This document shows positions 11,690 to 24,629 of a DNA stretch of 64,000 nt, one piece after another. The DNA is from Aphelocoma coerulescens (lineage: Eukaryota; Chordata; Aves; Passeriformes; Corvidae): the NCBI RefSeq assembly GCF_041296385.1, contig NC_091019.1:7339264-7403263 (forward strand), written 5' to 3'. Under the pieces are notes generated by a model. The model did not search any database. It had not been told where the DNA came from and saw nothing but the letters and a program-made list of their open reading frames with translations. Position 1 is the stretch's first letter. Each line of letters begins with the position of its first letter. Made by a program: the position numbers and the translations under genes.

Positions 11690-12345
11690 GGGAAGTCTGC
11701 ATATATGCCCTTGCAGCCAGGAGGGCCCACCATGTCCTAGCGGGCATCAGGCACAGCATCGCCAGCTAGGCAAGGAAGGGGATTGTCCTGTTCTGCTCTG
11801 AGCTGGGGTGGCCTCACCTTGAGTACTTGGGTCAGTTTTGGGCACCACAATATAAGAAAGATGTTAAACTATGAGAGAGAGTCCAAAGGAGGGAAACAAA
11901 GATGGTGAAAGGCCTTGAGGGGAAGCCATTTGAGGAGTGGCTGAGGTCACTCAGCCTGTTCAGCCTGCAGAAGAGAGTGAGGTCAGACCTCATCATAGTC
12001 TACAACAACTTCCTCATGAGACGAAGACGAGGGGCAGGCACTTATCTCTTTTCTTTGATGACTAATGATAGGACCCATAGGAATGGCCTGAAGTTGTGTC
12101 AGGAGTGGTTTAGGTTGGATATTAGAAAAATGTTCTTCACCCAGAGGGTGGTTGTGCACTGGAAAGGTCTCCTCAGTGAAGTAGTCACAGCACCAAACCT
12201 GACAGAGCTCAAGAAGTGTTTAGATGATACTCTCAGGCACACGGTGTGACTATTGGGGCATCCTGTGCAGGGCCAGGAGTTGGACTCAGTAATCTTTGTG
12301 GGTCCCTTCCAACTCAAGCTTATTTTGTGATTCAATGATTTGTGA
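11690..12345 (+). mobile_element. CR1 LINE 3' fragment
   Basis: It begins in the RT-encoding part ('gcagccaggagggccc', 'gggcaccacaatataag') and runs through 'ctgttcagcctgcagaaga', 'ggttggatattagaaaaatg' and 'gggtcccttccaactc' to 'tttgtgattcaatgattt'. This is the order of a bird CR1 3' end with its terminal octamer-like repeats. It is a 5'-truncated copy with broken frames. Confidence 0.9.
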
Positions 12346-15300
12346 TATGTCATCCTTTTCTCACATCTTCAGCAATGAATTTATGACTAGAGAAGCTCCT
12401 TTCAGACAAGAATGTGTCCAAATTCTGAGAGATGGTACAGTTTCACATCGTCTATGCTGCAAATCCTGCCGACTTGGCATGAACTGATAATAATATCCTA
12501 AGTAGTCTTGAGAAGCTTCTTTTTCACCAATTAATTTTCTTCCATTTACTTTCACATTAGGGAAATCTGCCTGGCATGCTTTGACCCTTGGGAACACTAA
12601 TAAAATTTCCCCACCTCTCACTTTATGTCCTTAAATTCTTAAATTTAGGACTTTAAATTCTTCTCAAGTTCTTAAATTGTTAAAATAGCCTTAGGCTTTA
12701 GACAAAGTCATGGCACTGGGAGCTGACCTTATAACATACTGATTCTGTCTGGTTTAGTTATTGCGGCAGTAGAAGCAGCACTAAAGCAGAAATTATGTTA
12801 CAGAAACTCTGCAGAGGTGGTATTTCAACTCAGGGTGATATCATTGTACTTTTGGTTGGGGGGAAAAAAGAAAAAACAGCAGCATTGATTTAAGTCATTA
12901 TATGATCAAGTATATAAAAATAAATTAATGAAACTGCATTTCTATTAGCAAATATGTATCTGACTTCTCCAGGAGCAAATCCAGGGGCTTCTGAAATTAA
13001 AGGTATTTTTCTCTTGATTCTAATAGGAAGTGCATTTACCCCAAACATGTTCATTTCATGAAGATGTTCATGACATAACTAAAACCTTCAAATTTGTTTA
13101 TTGTAACACATCTCTGTGTCCTACAGAAATGTCTTCTCCTGACTAACTTTCATCCATGTTCTTATGCAGATGCACAGGCAGGAAGTTCTTGCTGCAGCAA
13201 CAATGAATTTCGTCCAAAGAAAGTAAAGATTTTGACCTGAGAGTAAATCCTCATTGAGGAAATATTAGTTAATCTCTATTAAATATCAAAGACCTTCTAG
13301 GCCAAGACATAATTGGAATAGTTCAACTGGGTTAAGGTAGGTCTGTAGTCTTTTACCTGAACACATACTATATTTTTTTACACAGAATATAGTTTAGCAG
13401 TCATCCTGAATTAACCTATACCTATGCACTGTGTGAACATTACAGTAGGTTATATTATTTCTTAGTTTGTAAACAAACCATGAGATTTTTCAGTACTTTG
13501 TCACAGACAACACAGTAGCAGTGCAAACTGCAACTTCTCCCATTTACAGAAGTCTGAAAGCCTCATGGAGACAAGGATGTGAAGCCTGATCTCATCAGGA
13601 GCAGAGGAGTTCAGCTCTGGGTGATGCAGGATGGTGAAGTATGTCATTACCTTATTTCACTTTAGTAGGTCTGAGTAAGCTACTGTAAGTCTTCATGCGC
13701 TTAAAGATAAACCCATGTTAAATACTTTGCTGCATTAGGATTAAAGTGCTAATTGAGCAACTAATCCTTCTGCATATCCCAATGCTGGAAACTCTGTGTG
13801 TGTTTGAAAGGGTTGACTTGGAGATTTAAGTTATACAGCAAAGTCAGTCAACAGATCATCTGTCCTTGCATTCATGTAAATTTTACTCCTGGTTTCAGTG
13901 TAACAATAAATGAAACTATCCTCTGAGGAAAAAGGGATGTGCCCTCTAGAACCTGACAATGAAGTAATAGGTTCATTAGGGAAAGGCAAGCAAGAAAGGG
14001 GATGAGCATCCCCTGCTTCTCAGGTGACCATTTGTGTTGCTACTTTGTTGATCACATACACTTCCACTGCATCTGCTTACCTGGGAGAGATGTTTTCTGT
14101 CTTTGGTGGTGGGGGATGTCACAGCTGAGAGGTTGATACCAGAAAACCAGTGCCAAGCATGTGGCAAGAGTGCCTTTGCAGCCTGGCACATAGCAGTCAG
14201 ACTGATGGAAAAAAACCCTCATTATATTACTTTTAAATTATATTGGACAGGTAGTGGATGCTGACTGATACCATCATGACTATATAAAATCTAAGGGTAT
14301 TTTGAAGCATACTTTTATTTGCTAAAATATGACTGCAGCATCCTCTTGAAAGGGGCCTGTGGGGCTGTGTAGAGGGAACCATGGCTCCTAGGTCTGCAGA
14401 TCTGCCACAATGTAGAGGGCCCATGGTCCCCAGGCCTGCTGGGCTGCCAGTCAGGGTGCTGAGGGGACCATGGCTCCATGGTTTCAGTCAGTGATCTGTC
14501 TCCTTTGGGCTGAGTGCTGTCCATGAAGAAAACATGCTGAGGCAGTGGGGGAGTGCAGGGCAGTTGGAGGCTGATTTTGGGCCCCCTGGCAAGGCAAAGC
14601 CTAGCAGAAAGAAAAGATGTTTTAAAACTTTTCTTGAAATCCTCCAAGAAAGAAGTAAGGGCTAGTCAATAGGGTGTGGATTTTAGTCACCTCAAAAGGT
14701 AAGCATGGTTGACTTAGGAACCAAAGGATTTTCATTAAAGTACCTGGTTGCTGCTGTTCTCTCAGAGTTACAACTGTTTGTGTTGGGAACAAACCAGGTA
14801 GTGCTTCCTTCTTGGTGACTATGTGATTATTTTCCATTTTTGTTAAAGATACAAATTCATTCTACTGCTCCTACAGATGTAGGGAGAAATACTAGTTCAG
14901 CTCTTCAGTCTATTGACAATTTTAATGTGAAAGTAGTTCAAAATGATCCATCTGTGTAAGAACATTAAATCTTTAATACATTTGTATATAGATAAAGAAC
15001 AGTACTGGATGGAATAAAATGCTTGTGGCTAGGATAATACCATACACACTTATCCTGACTGTCTTTCTACTTTCATATGTACTATTCCATATTAAGCAGG
15101 TGAAATTAAGCTGCTGTTTATGTATGAAAGAGTTTCATTTGTTTATAGCAAAAGCAATGAGCATTTGAATTACGTAGTGAAGCATAATTTATAAATAGCA
15201 TATGCTTTCCCATTAGCCGCTGTCTTCAATGTCAAAAACATCAGCAAGACCTGAACAATAACAGTGGGTTTTGAACTATGACAAAAAGCTGGCATTTAAG

Positions 15301-16990
15301 TAATTTTTCAGATCTGAACATCTGAATACTTGGTTGAGAACTGAATGCCTAAAAAGAAGTAATTCTAGTTGAGAATATAGACCTCTATGGTGTACTGTCC
15401 CAAAATTTTGTAATTTCTTGTGTTTGTCCACTGTTTAATGTTGTTTTGATATTATAATATCTAGCACAAAGAAATAAAAAAAAAACCTGTGCTTATGAAT
15501 GATCATACTTAATTCATACAAATTAACATAGCATTAAATTTTACTTTTGAACCAGAAAACACGTTTTAAACTTCATTACACTTTTGCTTAAATAAATAGG
15601 ATTGTTTTTAGAAATGTGTAATTGCAGAATTCTTCAAGCAAAGGATGGGGTTCTTTTCTAGTGCACTCCTAAAATTATTACTATCTTTGACATCTGCAGG
15701 TCACATTTTGAGAGCTATGATAGCTTCTGTCCAGGGTTCTGTCACTCTCCACATTATCTTGGTTGCTCTATCTACAAACAGAGTGTAGCACAGAATACTA
15801 AATTTTGCTGCAGTAAAAGAAAAAGTAATATAAAAAAAATGGTGTGTGATCTTTTTCTAAGTGACCTACACAAACAACATATGCTCTGGAACTTCCTTGC
15901 ATTAAAATAATTGCTATGTGTTTATGGGGTATTTGCACATAAATTTCCAAGTTCTGAATAACTGAGAAAAAAATGTCTTAGTGCTGTGCTAACAACCAAA
16001 GAAATAATAACAACAAACAAATCCTTTTGTCTACTATTCCTACACAACTGTGTAAAGAAGTCCTAGTTGAAAAGGCTACTGCCTCTCTCAAAGATATCCT
16101 ACAGAGAAAGCTTCTTTTACACTATGCCCTAAGTGTAAGAAAAGTTTAATTGCTTCAGTTAAGAGTTTGCTCCTGGTTTAGATGCAAAACACCTGACATA
16201 CCTACCCGAAACACTCCACCTAATGTGGGTTGCTTATTAGCTTGATGGGTGTTTGGGAAGTGAAGTAAGTGGTTTGCCCCTTTTCTTGTACTAAGCTGGG
16301 GTCACCTGTTCTGATGTCTGTTATTTGCTTCTCTACTTTTAATTTAATTTTATGGACAGATTTTCTGTTAATAAAGAGTGACTGCAGACTTCTTGCATCT
16401 TTGTCTGTATTTTAAATAAGATTCTTGCCCTTATAATTTCAGATTTGTCAGCAAAACTGGAAAACTTGAGCAAAAAAAGAGCAGAAGCTGGGGCAAGAGA
16501 GGATGAAAGAATTGTTGCTTAAGTTGAAGGATGACAGAATGTCTGTTGTTATTTTTGCCTCCCAGTGGGGAAAGAAGTACTTTAAACATGCTTTTCTTTT
16601 AAAGTTATGTCATAAGGTGGTTAGTATCTGTAATTGTGGTAACCTAAAGCAATGTGTGGAAGGCAGGATTCAGTGAGTTACATGAATATTTTAGCCCTCT
16701 GTGGTTTACTAGGGTTATTTTTTAAAGAGCACAGGTTGGAGACTGTGGCAAGCATGAAACAGCCCCAGGAGTTTTTTCAACAGGTAACTCAAGATTGAAT
16801 GTGTGAATATTGTTCAACAGTGGCCTGAAGTAGAGAATGCTGCAGTGATAGGAGCTAGCGGTCATAAGCCAGGCAGTTTCAAAGTGAAGCTGTGTCACAA
16901 AATATGTTTGGGAAGACAGTCTGGAATGCTTAAATCTAGTGCTTGTCAGTAAGAGTCACCTCTGAAAGGAATTATATGTCATAATACCAT
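12346..16990. other. Anonymous DNA, 4.6 kb
   Basis: No gene, LTR or LINE is recognised with confidence. Short ORFs at 13,976-14,837 lie in a stretch with imperfect internal repetition of 'accatggctcc' and 'ctgccag' words (about 14,340-14,480), which probably explains them. A possible LTR-like AATAAA near 16,370 has no boundary support. Confidence 0.3.
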
Positions 16991-17425
16991 GGTAGGTGGC
17001 TGTAACCAATCAATGAAGCCTTTTGAGGGGCATTTGAGATCACTTCGTCTGTTCAGCCTGGAGAAGACAAGACTGAGGTCAGACCTCATCACAGTCTACA
17101 AGTTCCTCGTGAGGGGAAGGGGAAAGGCAGGCACTGATATCTTCTCTCTGGTGACCAGTGACAGGACTCAAGGAAATGGCATGAAGCTGAATTAGGGGAG
17201 GTTTAAGTTGGATATCAGGAAAATGTTCTTCAACCAGAGGGTGGTTGGGCATTGGAACAGCCTCCCCAGGGAGTGGTCACTGCACTAAGACTGACTGATT
17301 TTGAGAAGGATTTAGACAATGTTCTCACACATACGGTGTGATTCCTGGGGTATCAGGGTCAGGAATTGGATCCTGATGAGTCCCTTCCAACTCAGCATAT
17401 TCTGTAATCCTATGATTCTGCATCT
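16991..17425 (+). mobile_element. CR1 LINE 3' fragment
   Basis: It carries the CR1 3' phrases 'ctgttcagcctggagaaga', 'gaccagtgacaggac', 'ggtttaagttggatatcagg', 'gcattggaacagcctcccc' and the end 'tcctatgattctg'. It is less diverged than the copy at 11.7-12.3 kb. The LTR at 17,458 begins about 30 bp past its end. Confidence 0.9.
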
Positions 17426-17457
17426 GAGAGAGAGGATATCAAAGCATTTCTTGCACC

Positions 17458-19274
17458 TGTCTTGGTTTGAAAGAAAAGTGCCGCCAAGGAAGGCAGGAAC
17501 CTCCCTTGGAATGGAAAATGTGACCCCCTACCATCCAAATTACTGTAACTTTGAAATTACAGGGCTTTCAGGCAAAGATATGGGAAAAGTTCTTTACTAG
17601 AATATATATATCTCAAGGCAAACAAATAGCAACACCGGCAGCAACAACAAACAAAACCAGAAGCCCCGTAACAGCCTTCTGTTGGCTCTCAGGCCCTTTC
17701 CCCTTGGGTGCAGTTCTGCTCACAGCTGGCAGGGGCGCTGGTGGCTCCCAGCTGGGCAGGGCGGGAGCGATGATTCCCCCACACCTGCAGGGGGCGCTGT
17801 GGCGCAAGCTCGGCCGCCTCTCTGTAAGTGGGTGATGGTGGGCAGGCTGGCAGGAGAGATAGGAAAGGGGCTTCGTCTACAAACCCACAGGGGCAGCTGG
17901 TCCCAGTGCCTCTCCGGATGGCAAAATGGGCTGCAGCAGGAACCTCGGAGCAGCAGCTGCAACGGCAGAGGCGGGCACACCTGGGGTGGCAAACGAAGTG
18001 TAGCAAAAACTTCAAAGCCATGCCAGGAGCAGTGGAGGTTGAGCAGACACAGGATGTTGGGTTAAAGTGGAGCAAAAATACTGAAGCAGCAGCAGGAAAC
18101 AGCAGGACTGGGCAGCAGCAGCCGGGGTCCTGCAAGCAGCCAGGAGATGCTCCCTCCAGAGGGTGTAGGGGGTCAGGGTCCCAGGTTTTCCCCTGAGGCA
18201 CCCAAGCAGATGGTGAGTGTCCTTTCCAGTGAGATCAAGTGTTGAAAAAGTCCCAGTTCAACAGCTGCTCTTACAAGCGAAGGCTCGCCCACAGTAAAGA
18301 GAAGTAGTGCAGGACAGAACTCCACTATGGCAGTGAATTCTCCCCACAGAAGGAGCCTGGCACCAAAACCACGGCTGTCTCATCTCCAATCCCGAGAGCA
18401 AGAGAGTGAGTGAGGGCCAAGCCCAGGCCCTCACCCCCCAGCCAAAATCTCCCAGTATCTCTGCACTTCCCAAGATGTGAGAAAGGACCTCTCACTATTT
18501 GAATTGGGAAGAATTTATTAACTCATTAATATAACAAAACACAATGATAAGAGGCTTAGGTTGGCTATCCACCGTTACACAAAGCAAAGTGCAGCACTGG
18601 GTGTGGCTCAGATAGCCTTTAGCCAGACACCCTCGAGAGCCATGATGCTACATTTTATACCCTACAGACCCCACCCATCACCTCCCCTATGCCCTCCCCC
18701 TATGACCGATATGATTGGCTGGAGATTGGTTTGTTGCTTGCTTCCAGTTGTCTAGGGTCTTGTCATAGGTTCAGTCTTCACCCAATGATCTTCTTGCATG
18801 TACCCCTTTACGCTAAAATCTCACTCCTTCAATTACATCACCAGTATTCTGGAATGTTCCCAGCTTCTTTGTCACTGAAATATGTTATTAACATAAACTG
18901 TAACTATTATTAACTTCATTTATAGGGAAAATGAGGATATTAACTTGGCATAACATTAACTGTTCAAAGCATCTAATTACTAACAACAAATTCATTATCC
19001 TGTAACAAGTAAACTGCAACTATTAGCATTGCACATTAACCACAACTCTTCTCATTAATCAATTATCCTGTGTGAAAACCAATTCCAGCAGCCTGTTTTT
19101 AACACAAGAGAAAGCCCGCCAGCTAAGAGACAGTAGCAAACTGCACCCTTCCTCCTCCTCCTCCCAGCCACATCTTTTGTCTCTTAGGTGTCATCATTAT
19201 CATCTCTTAGGCAACAAATGGGAGAAAATTCCCTGTGAGAAAATTTTAAAAAGGAAAAATCCTAACCTCCAACA
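17458..19274 (-). mobile_element. ERV LTR interrupted by a nested LTR
   Basis: This second copy of the 6,532-7,692 family is split into 17,458-18,475 and 19,105-19,274. It begins TGTCTTGGTTTGAAAG and ends CCTCCAACA on the plus strand; the likely transcriptional orientation is minus. Its joined length is about 1.19 kb, close to the 1.16 kb of the other copy. The overlapping ORFs up to 170 codons in its GC-rich core are not supported as genes. Flanks gcacc and gcagt do not form a clean duplication. Confidence 0.7.
18476..19104 (-). mobile_element. Nested solo LTR with 5-bp duplication CAAGA
   Basis: It is inserted inside the larger LTR. On the minus strand it runs TGTTAAAAACAGG to TTTCTCACA (629 bp), flanked by CAAGA at 18,471-18,475 and 19,105-19,109. 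A TATA box (GGTATAAAATG on the minus strand, about 18,652-18,662) precedes AATAAA (about 18,509-18,514), fixing the orientation. The 5-bp duplication suits an ERVL-like element. Its relative lies at 19,903-20,518. The insertion is younger than its host LTR. Confidence 0.85.
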
Positions 19275-19640
19275 GCAGTTTTCAAGGTCTTTGTGGGGCA
19301 GATGTGAATTTTCAGACAGTCTTCGTAGGTTAACAATCCCAGCACATCTTTCACCTAATCATTCTGGCTCTTAGTTCTGCTCAGCTAATTTAAACTGCTA
19401 CAGTTTAAGGGCACAGCCTTGTAATCTCCATTAAATAAGAAGGTTTCTAGCTGAGGATCTGGAGCTAGCAGATACAGTATCCTAATTAAGAAGGGAGAAA
19501 ATTTATAAAATCAATTCAACTCCACTGCATCCACTATTGCAGATGAACAACCCACTGAAAACAAACAATATTTTGGGAAATTGCTGTAGGCACAAAAAGT
19601 TATCAGTATGTGTGGGGGTGTGTGTGTATACATAATATTC

Positions 19641-19656
19641 GGGGGGGGGGGGGGGG
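19641..19656. repeat. G homopolymer (16 nt)
   Basis: A run of 16 G follows a short (TG)n stretch at about 19,610-19,628. It is the third long G run in the first 20 kb. Confidence 0.9.
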
Positions 19657-19902
19657 TTGAGAACTGTATGTGTGCTGATTCCACTTGCTCTGTGGCTAGC
19701 TAATTGATAATTGTATTATACCTTGTAGAATTTACTGGGGGTTTTTTTAAAGCTGAGTCTTGGGAACTATTTCAGTATAACTTCATTAGTTTATAAGGAA
19801 ATGTGCATATGAAGCACAGTCATACCTGTAAATTGCATCATATACTGGAATCCAAGTGGACTGCTTTACAGACCTGGGTTACTCATTTTGCTGCTTCTTT
19901 CT

Positions 19903-20518
19903 TGTGAGAAATGAGTCTGACTAAGTAAAATTTCATGAAAATTTTATTCTGGGAACAAACTTCCCAATTAATGATAGGAGACCATGATGGCGATTTACCT
20001 TATACAAAACAAAGGGAAATGCACTGGGCGCTTGACCACGGACAGGTGTGGTCAGAGGCACGCACGAGATTTAGTGATGATACATTTTGTACCCCTAACC
20101 CCAACCTGGTACCTCCCCTGTCCCTGCCCCCCAGGACTGTAGTAATTGGCTAATTGTTGTCTAAGGCCTCTTGACTGGCCAGTTGTTGGCTTGTTGGTAT
20201 TCAAGGTCTTCTTACTGGCTTGCGAGATATCCAGTGGGGTTCCTTGGTACATCGCCTTATGTTAATCAGGATGACACCTACTCCCCTTTCCTGGAGCAAG
20301 ATTATGTAATGAATTTTCTAGAGGGTTCTACAGTCTCCCCATTACATATTTTTAACAGTTTAGGCAGTAATTCTTAACCACGAATATGTAGGGTAAATTA
20401 GCAACATCACCTGCAACCAACCAATTAACAACCATCAAACTAATCAACAACCATCAACTAATTAACAACTGGTTCTGCTCAAATGCGAAAGCCAATCTTC
20501 TAGATCTCATTTTTAACA
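19903..20518 (-). mobile_element. Solo LTR with 5-bp duplication TTTCT
   Basis: On the minus strand it runs TGTTAAAAATGAG to TTTCTCACA (616 bp). Flanks TTTCT at 19,898-19,902 and 20,519-20,523 match perfectly. A TATA-like 'tacaaaatg' (near 20,088) and AATAAA (complement near 19,942) lie in the expected order. Termini and layout match the nested LTR at 18,476-19,104, so both belong to one ERVL-like family. Confidence 0.85.
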
Positions 20519-20523
20519 TTTCT

Positions 20524-21354
20524 GAATGCTCCATTCTTAGTAAGTGTCTAGTATGTTTTGTTTTGTTTTGACAAGTAAAAACTCTAACTGAGAGTAGTTG
20601 AGCGTGAAGTCTTAACAATGTTCTTAAACTGTTCTGGATTTTCTAGGGATGGTTCTCTTACACTACTGTGTAGTATGTCAGTATATGGTTAACAAGAAGG
20701 AAAAGCTTTGATATCTAATCAGGCATCATTAAAAATTTCCCATTTTTTACTCAAACCAAAATGTATTCAAAGTCATCAACAGTGGCAAAAATTGTTCCTA
20801 TCAGCCATGGGTAGGAACTGGAATGAGAAGTAGCAAAAGGACTTAAAATGCTGTAACAGAGGAGACCATGCAGTCCTACCTATATATATTTAACAAAGAG
20901 GGTGTTGTGATGTGTTTAAATTCTCAGCATTTCCCTTTTTCATTTTGAAATGTGTATGTTTCCACCTGCCTATCTGTGTTGTAAGATGCTAATTTTACAG
21001 AAGTGTTCTGGGAAGATTGTGATATATTGAATGATCTTTTATATAGACTGGTCTCTCAGTGGATTATACATGCTGATATTGAGACCAAATTAGGGAGAAA
21101 ACTTTCTAAAATGTTTTTCAGTTTTCTTAAATTACACTGCTTTCTGATGGCTTCTAATTATCTATCATCCAAATCTTAGAGCTAAATAAAAGAATGTAAT
21201 TTTCTCTGAGGTTTAGTCCAAGTTCTTTTTGCATGGAAGTACTCCCATGTGGCCCACTTTCTGGCTGTTGAAGCCTAAATGACTCCATACGGGCATCCAC
21301 AAAGGAAAAGACTGTGTAACGTATGAAGAAGTTGCATTAGACAATCCACCCTTG
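20524..21354. other. Anonymous AT-rich DNA
   Basis: I see no gene or recognisable repeat here. Confidence 0.3.
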
Positions 21355-21690
21355 CAACAAAGAAAGCTAAACAGTATTCTGGGCTGCATGAGGAGAAGCA
21401 TTGCCAGCAGGCTGAAAGAGGTGATAATTTACCTCTATTCAGACTGCAAAGGTTGAGTACTGTGTCCGGTTCTGATCTCTCCAGTATAGATGTGGAGCTA
21501 CAATAGAGTCCAGTGAAGTGTTACCAAGACGATGGAGGGACTGGAGCATCTCTTGTATGAAGAAAGGCAGAGAGATGTGATTGCTTAGCTTAAAGAAGAG
21601 AAGGCTTGAGGGGATCTCATCAATGTGCACGTATATTTGAAGTGAGTATGTAAAAAAAGATGGAGCCAGGCTAGTTCAGCTAAAACAAAT
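21355..21690 (+). mobile_element. CR1 LINE internal fragment
   Basis: Ordered CR1 phrases are 'ctgggctgcatgaggag', 'gcattgccagcagg', 'gagtactgtgtccggttctg', 'gatggagggactggagcatc', 'gagaaggcttgaggggatct' and 'gatggagccaggct'. It encodes the tail of the RT ORF in a broken frame and lacks the 3' terminus. Confidence 0.88.
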
Positions 21691-23756
21691 TGATAAAATC
21701 AGTAATTTCAGCTGAAAACATAACTCTAGTTGAAATTCAGCAGTACCTTGAAAATTAGCCCTCTTCAGAAAAGGTATAGGATCACTAATTAAAGTGGCCA
21801 AATTTTTTTTATATGAAAAATATCTTTACTAGTAGCACAATAGCCATCCTCAAAATGGTTAATGAGTCTCAAAGAGAAGCAGAGTGAGGCTTCTCTGAAG
21901 CACAAAATGCAATGTAAACTTTGAAATTTTCAATATGAATCTTAGTTTGAGATGTAGCAGGATTATACTGTTGCTATACAATTGCAGCTGATTTTAATGC
22001 ATTTTTTTCTGTCCAAAATGTCTAGGAAGCTTTCCTAACACATGTAATATCTTTTTCCCATCCCACAAGAACTGTTGTAAACAGAACATATGAAACAAAT
22101 AAAAGGATATTTTAAATATATAAAAACAAAGATAAAAACCAGTGTTATTTTAGCTCTTCTGTGAAATTTCATTTTGTAGAACAATGAACAGGAGCAAATG
22201 CATGGTTTCATGAGAGAATTAACTTCCGTATTAGATAGAACACCATCTATAGAATAGCATTGCATCAGAATTTATTTGAACTAGTTCCCCAGTGTGTGAT
22301 TAAGGTAATATCTTGGTCATGGTGCTCATTCAGTGACAAGGTCTGTAGGACACTGATGTTTGTTTCCTGAAGGTACAAGATTTTTTATTTTTAGCAAGCA
22401 AAAATGAAACAGGTTGCAAGTAAGTCTTGCACCACAAAAAAGAAAACAATTAGATAATCTAGTGTACCTTAATGCAAAGGAAAACATACTGCCTTTTTCC
22501 ATAACAGATGTGTAGATCAAAATACAGTTTTCTGATTAAAATGTAATTTAAAAGCTGTTAAATTATATGTACCCAATGCAGAAGCATTGTTAAACATTCT
22601 GGTTTTACAAGTGGCTCTTTCACTTTAGAACAGGGGAGTCTAAAATATGAGCCACCTAGCCTCTTAGCTGTTATAATGTAATTTTTCACTGGTTGAGTAT
22701 ATAACTTCAATCTTGAATATGTATTCTATATTAATGTTTCTTGTGCTAAGAGTTCTTCAAAGTATTAACCCATTCTTTTTGTATTTGAGATTACAGCTGA
22801 GATTTTGGCCTTTGCCTTTTGACATATAAATTACTAAGAAATCAGCATAAGGAAAGTGACTTCTGAACATCTTTACAAAAACTCTGCAATATTAATGTCT
22901 TTTTTAGCGAACAAGGTATCATATATATATATATATATAAATATAAAAATCCATCAATCATTGAGGGACGTCAATGTGAATGGACATTTGAATAGACACT
23001 GACTTAGTATTTAAATGCTCTATTTCAATACCTGGGATAGTTTTTATAAGACATATCACTGAGCTGTAGATCTGAGTGGGTAATTCAGTTTCATAGCTAG
23101 CAAAAATGTCCAAGAGGAAAATTTTCTTACTGCTTTTGTGGCCTTCCTTCAGAGAACGTTTACATCCATGTGCTAGCTGCTGTTCGTATCCTCTGCTCAG
23201 TGCTCAAACTTTAATTTTGGATTTTTTAAATGTCATGATTGCTTAAATGAATAATGACTGCTCCTTGTAGTTGTTGTAGTTGTTACTGTAATTCTCAGAT
23301 TAGGCTTAATTTAACATTAGCTAATAATGAAGTGAGCATATTTTAGAAACTGTTGCTGAACCATGAAAAATAATACTCTGAGCTATATCGTTAAATCCTA
23401 GATCTAAATCAGTTTGTGCCAGCTAAAGGTCTTGATTATTAACATATTAGTTGTGGGAAGGTAATTGTAAAAGCTATTTCCTTTGTCTTATGTTTATGCC
23501 AGTACATTTAGGAAATAATGAATTTTTGCTTTTATATACATTGTTTCTATTCATTAACCAGTAAAGGCATAGCTCTCTCTGATCATTGCTTTCACTGGGC
23601 TTTGGCAAAATAATTTAGCTTGGATAGCTCCACTGTATGACTTCTTTTTGTATCATCCAGGTCAGTTTTAGTGTGAATATGAAAGCATATGAGCCCTATT
23701 TTTTTTCCTCTATTAGAAAGACTTACGTTCACTTACCATTCAAACTATAAAGGGAC
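21691..23756. other. Anonymous AT-rich DNA
   Basis: No gene is recognised. An (AT)n microsatellite lies at about 22,920-22,939. Confidence 0.3.
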
Positions 23757-23766
23757 AAAAGCTTAG

Positions 23767-24141
23767 TCAGTGTTCTTTAACGGTTAAAATTTTATCAAGG
23801 GTTTGAGAAAGTGTGTTCTTTGGGGAGAGAAAAAGACCTAAGGCTGCTGTTGAAGTATGGTTTGCATCAAGTCTTTTGAAGCGGATGGTCTTGCTAAAGA
23901 AATAAAGTTCCTTTTCCAAAGCTGGTGCTGTCATCATAGTAAGCCCCCTCTTTCTCAGCTCCTCAAACTCCTGAGCAGATGGTGCCTGGGAGGAAATCCA
24001 CTGAGTGCACCGCTGGGACTCCAAAGGTATGCTGGTGAGCTCTGACTCTGCTTCTCCACGTGAGAGCATATCTAAAAAATCACTAATGGCCAAACTGAGG
24101 AAGACAGCAAGCCTCATCCTTTCAAAGTTGTTATCCCCCAA
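23767..24141 (-). CDS. Unrecognised ORF; possible host exon or gene fragment
   Basis: An open frame of about 124 codons on the minus strand ends at a TGA near 23,767. It has no upstream ATG; the first Met is about nine codons in (MRLAVFLSLAISDFLDML). The composition looks protein-like: balanced charge, amphipathic helices, and no low complexity or retroelement motif. The frame continues upstream past 24,150, and a pyrimidine-rich tract ending 'ccctaaacag' (minus strand, about 24,160-24,185) could be a 3' splice site. It could therefore be a terminal coding exon, a processed gene fragment, or chance. I do not recognise the family. Confidence 0.35.
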   Translation of the reverse strand: MGDNNFERMRLAVFLSLAISDFLDMLSRGEAESELTSIPLESQRCTQWISSQAPSAQEFEELRKRGLTMMTAPALEKELYFFSKTIRFKRLDANHTSTAALGLFLSPKNTLSQTLDKILTVKEH

Positions 24142-24629
24142 GATGAAAAGACAAATGATGCTCTGTTTAGGGATTAAAAATAAGACATAGGATATTAGAG
24201 CACAGAGTTTTAAAGAGTAAAAATATCTCTAATAGAAGGACATTGTATATGCCACTTTTGTGTATTTTACTATTACTGTGAGTAGGGGGAATGTATAACT
24301 TTTCCTAGAGACTCTTATGCAATACTCCTGTTAGGGTTACTATAGGTAGTAATGCTACTTTGCAGCTACATGTGGTGTGGGTTTAGGATTAGGTCCTGCT
24401 TCGTCAAATGCAGAAAGATTGAATGGTTGTGTATCCAGTGTGTTTTCCTCCCTGTGCTCAAATCTGAGTTACTTCGTAGATACATACTGGCATGGTAAAA
24501 CCAGTTATATTTCTGACATGATGTGTGTGCCCTGTGGTACTTTATTTATTTAGATCTTTTGAGCAAAATCATGTGCTTCACTGAAACATATTAAAATGTT
24601 TTGTTTACTTTTTTAAGTGAAGAAAGTGA

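Noticed and set aside
17682..18201. Overlapping ORFs up to 170 codons on both strands
   Set aside because: They lie within the GC-rich core of an LTR family; no frame is kept between the two copies (6.5 kb and 17.5 kb).
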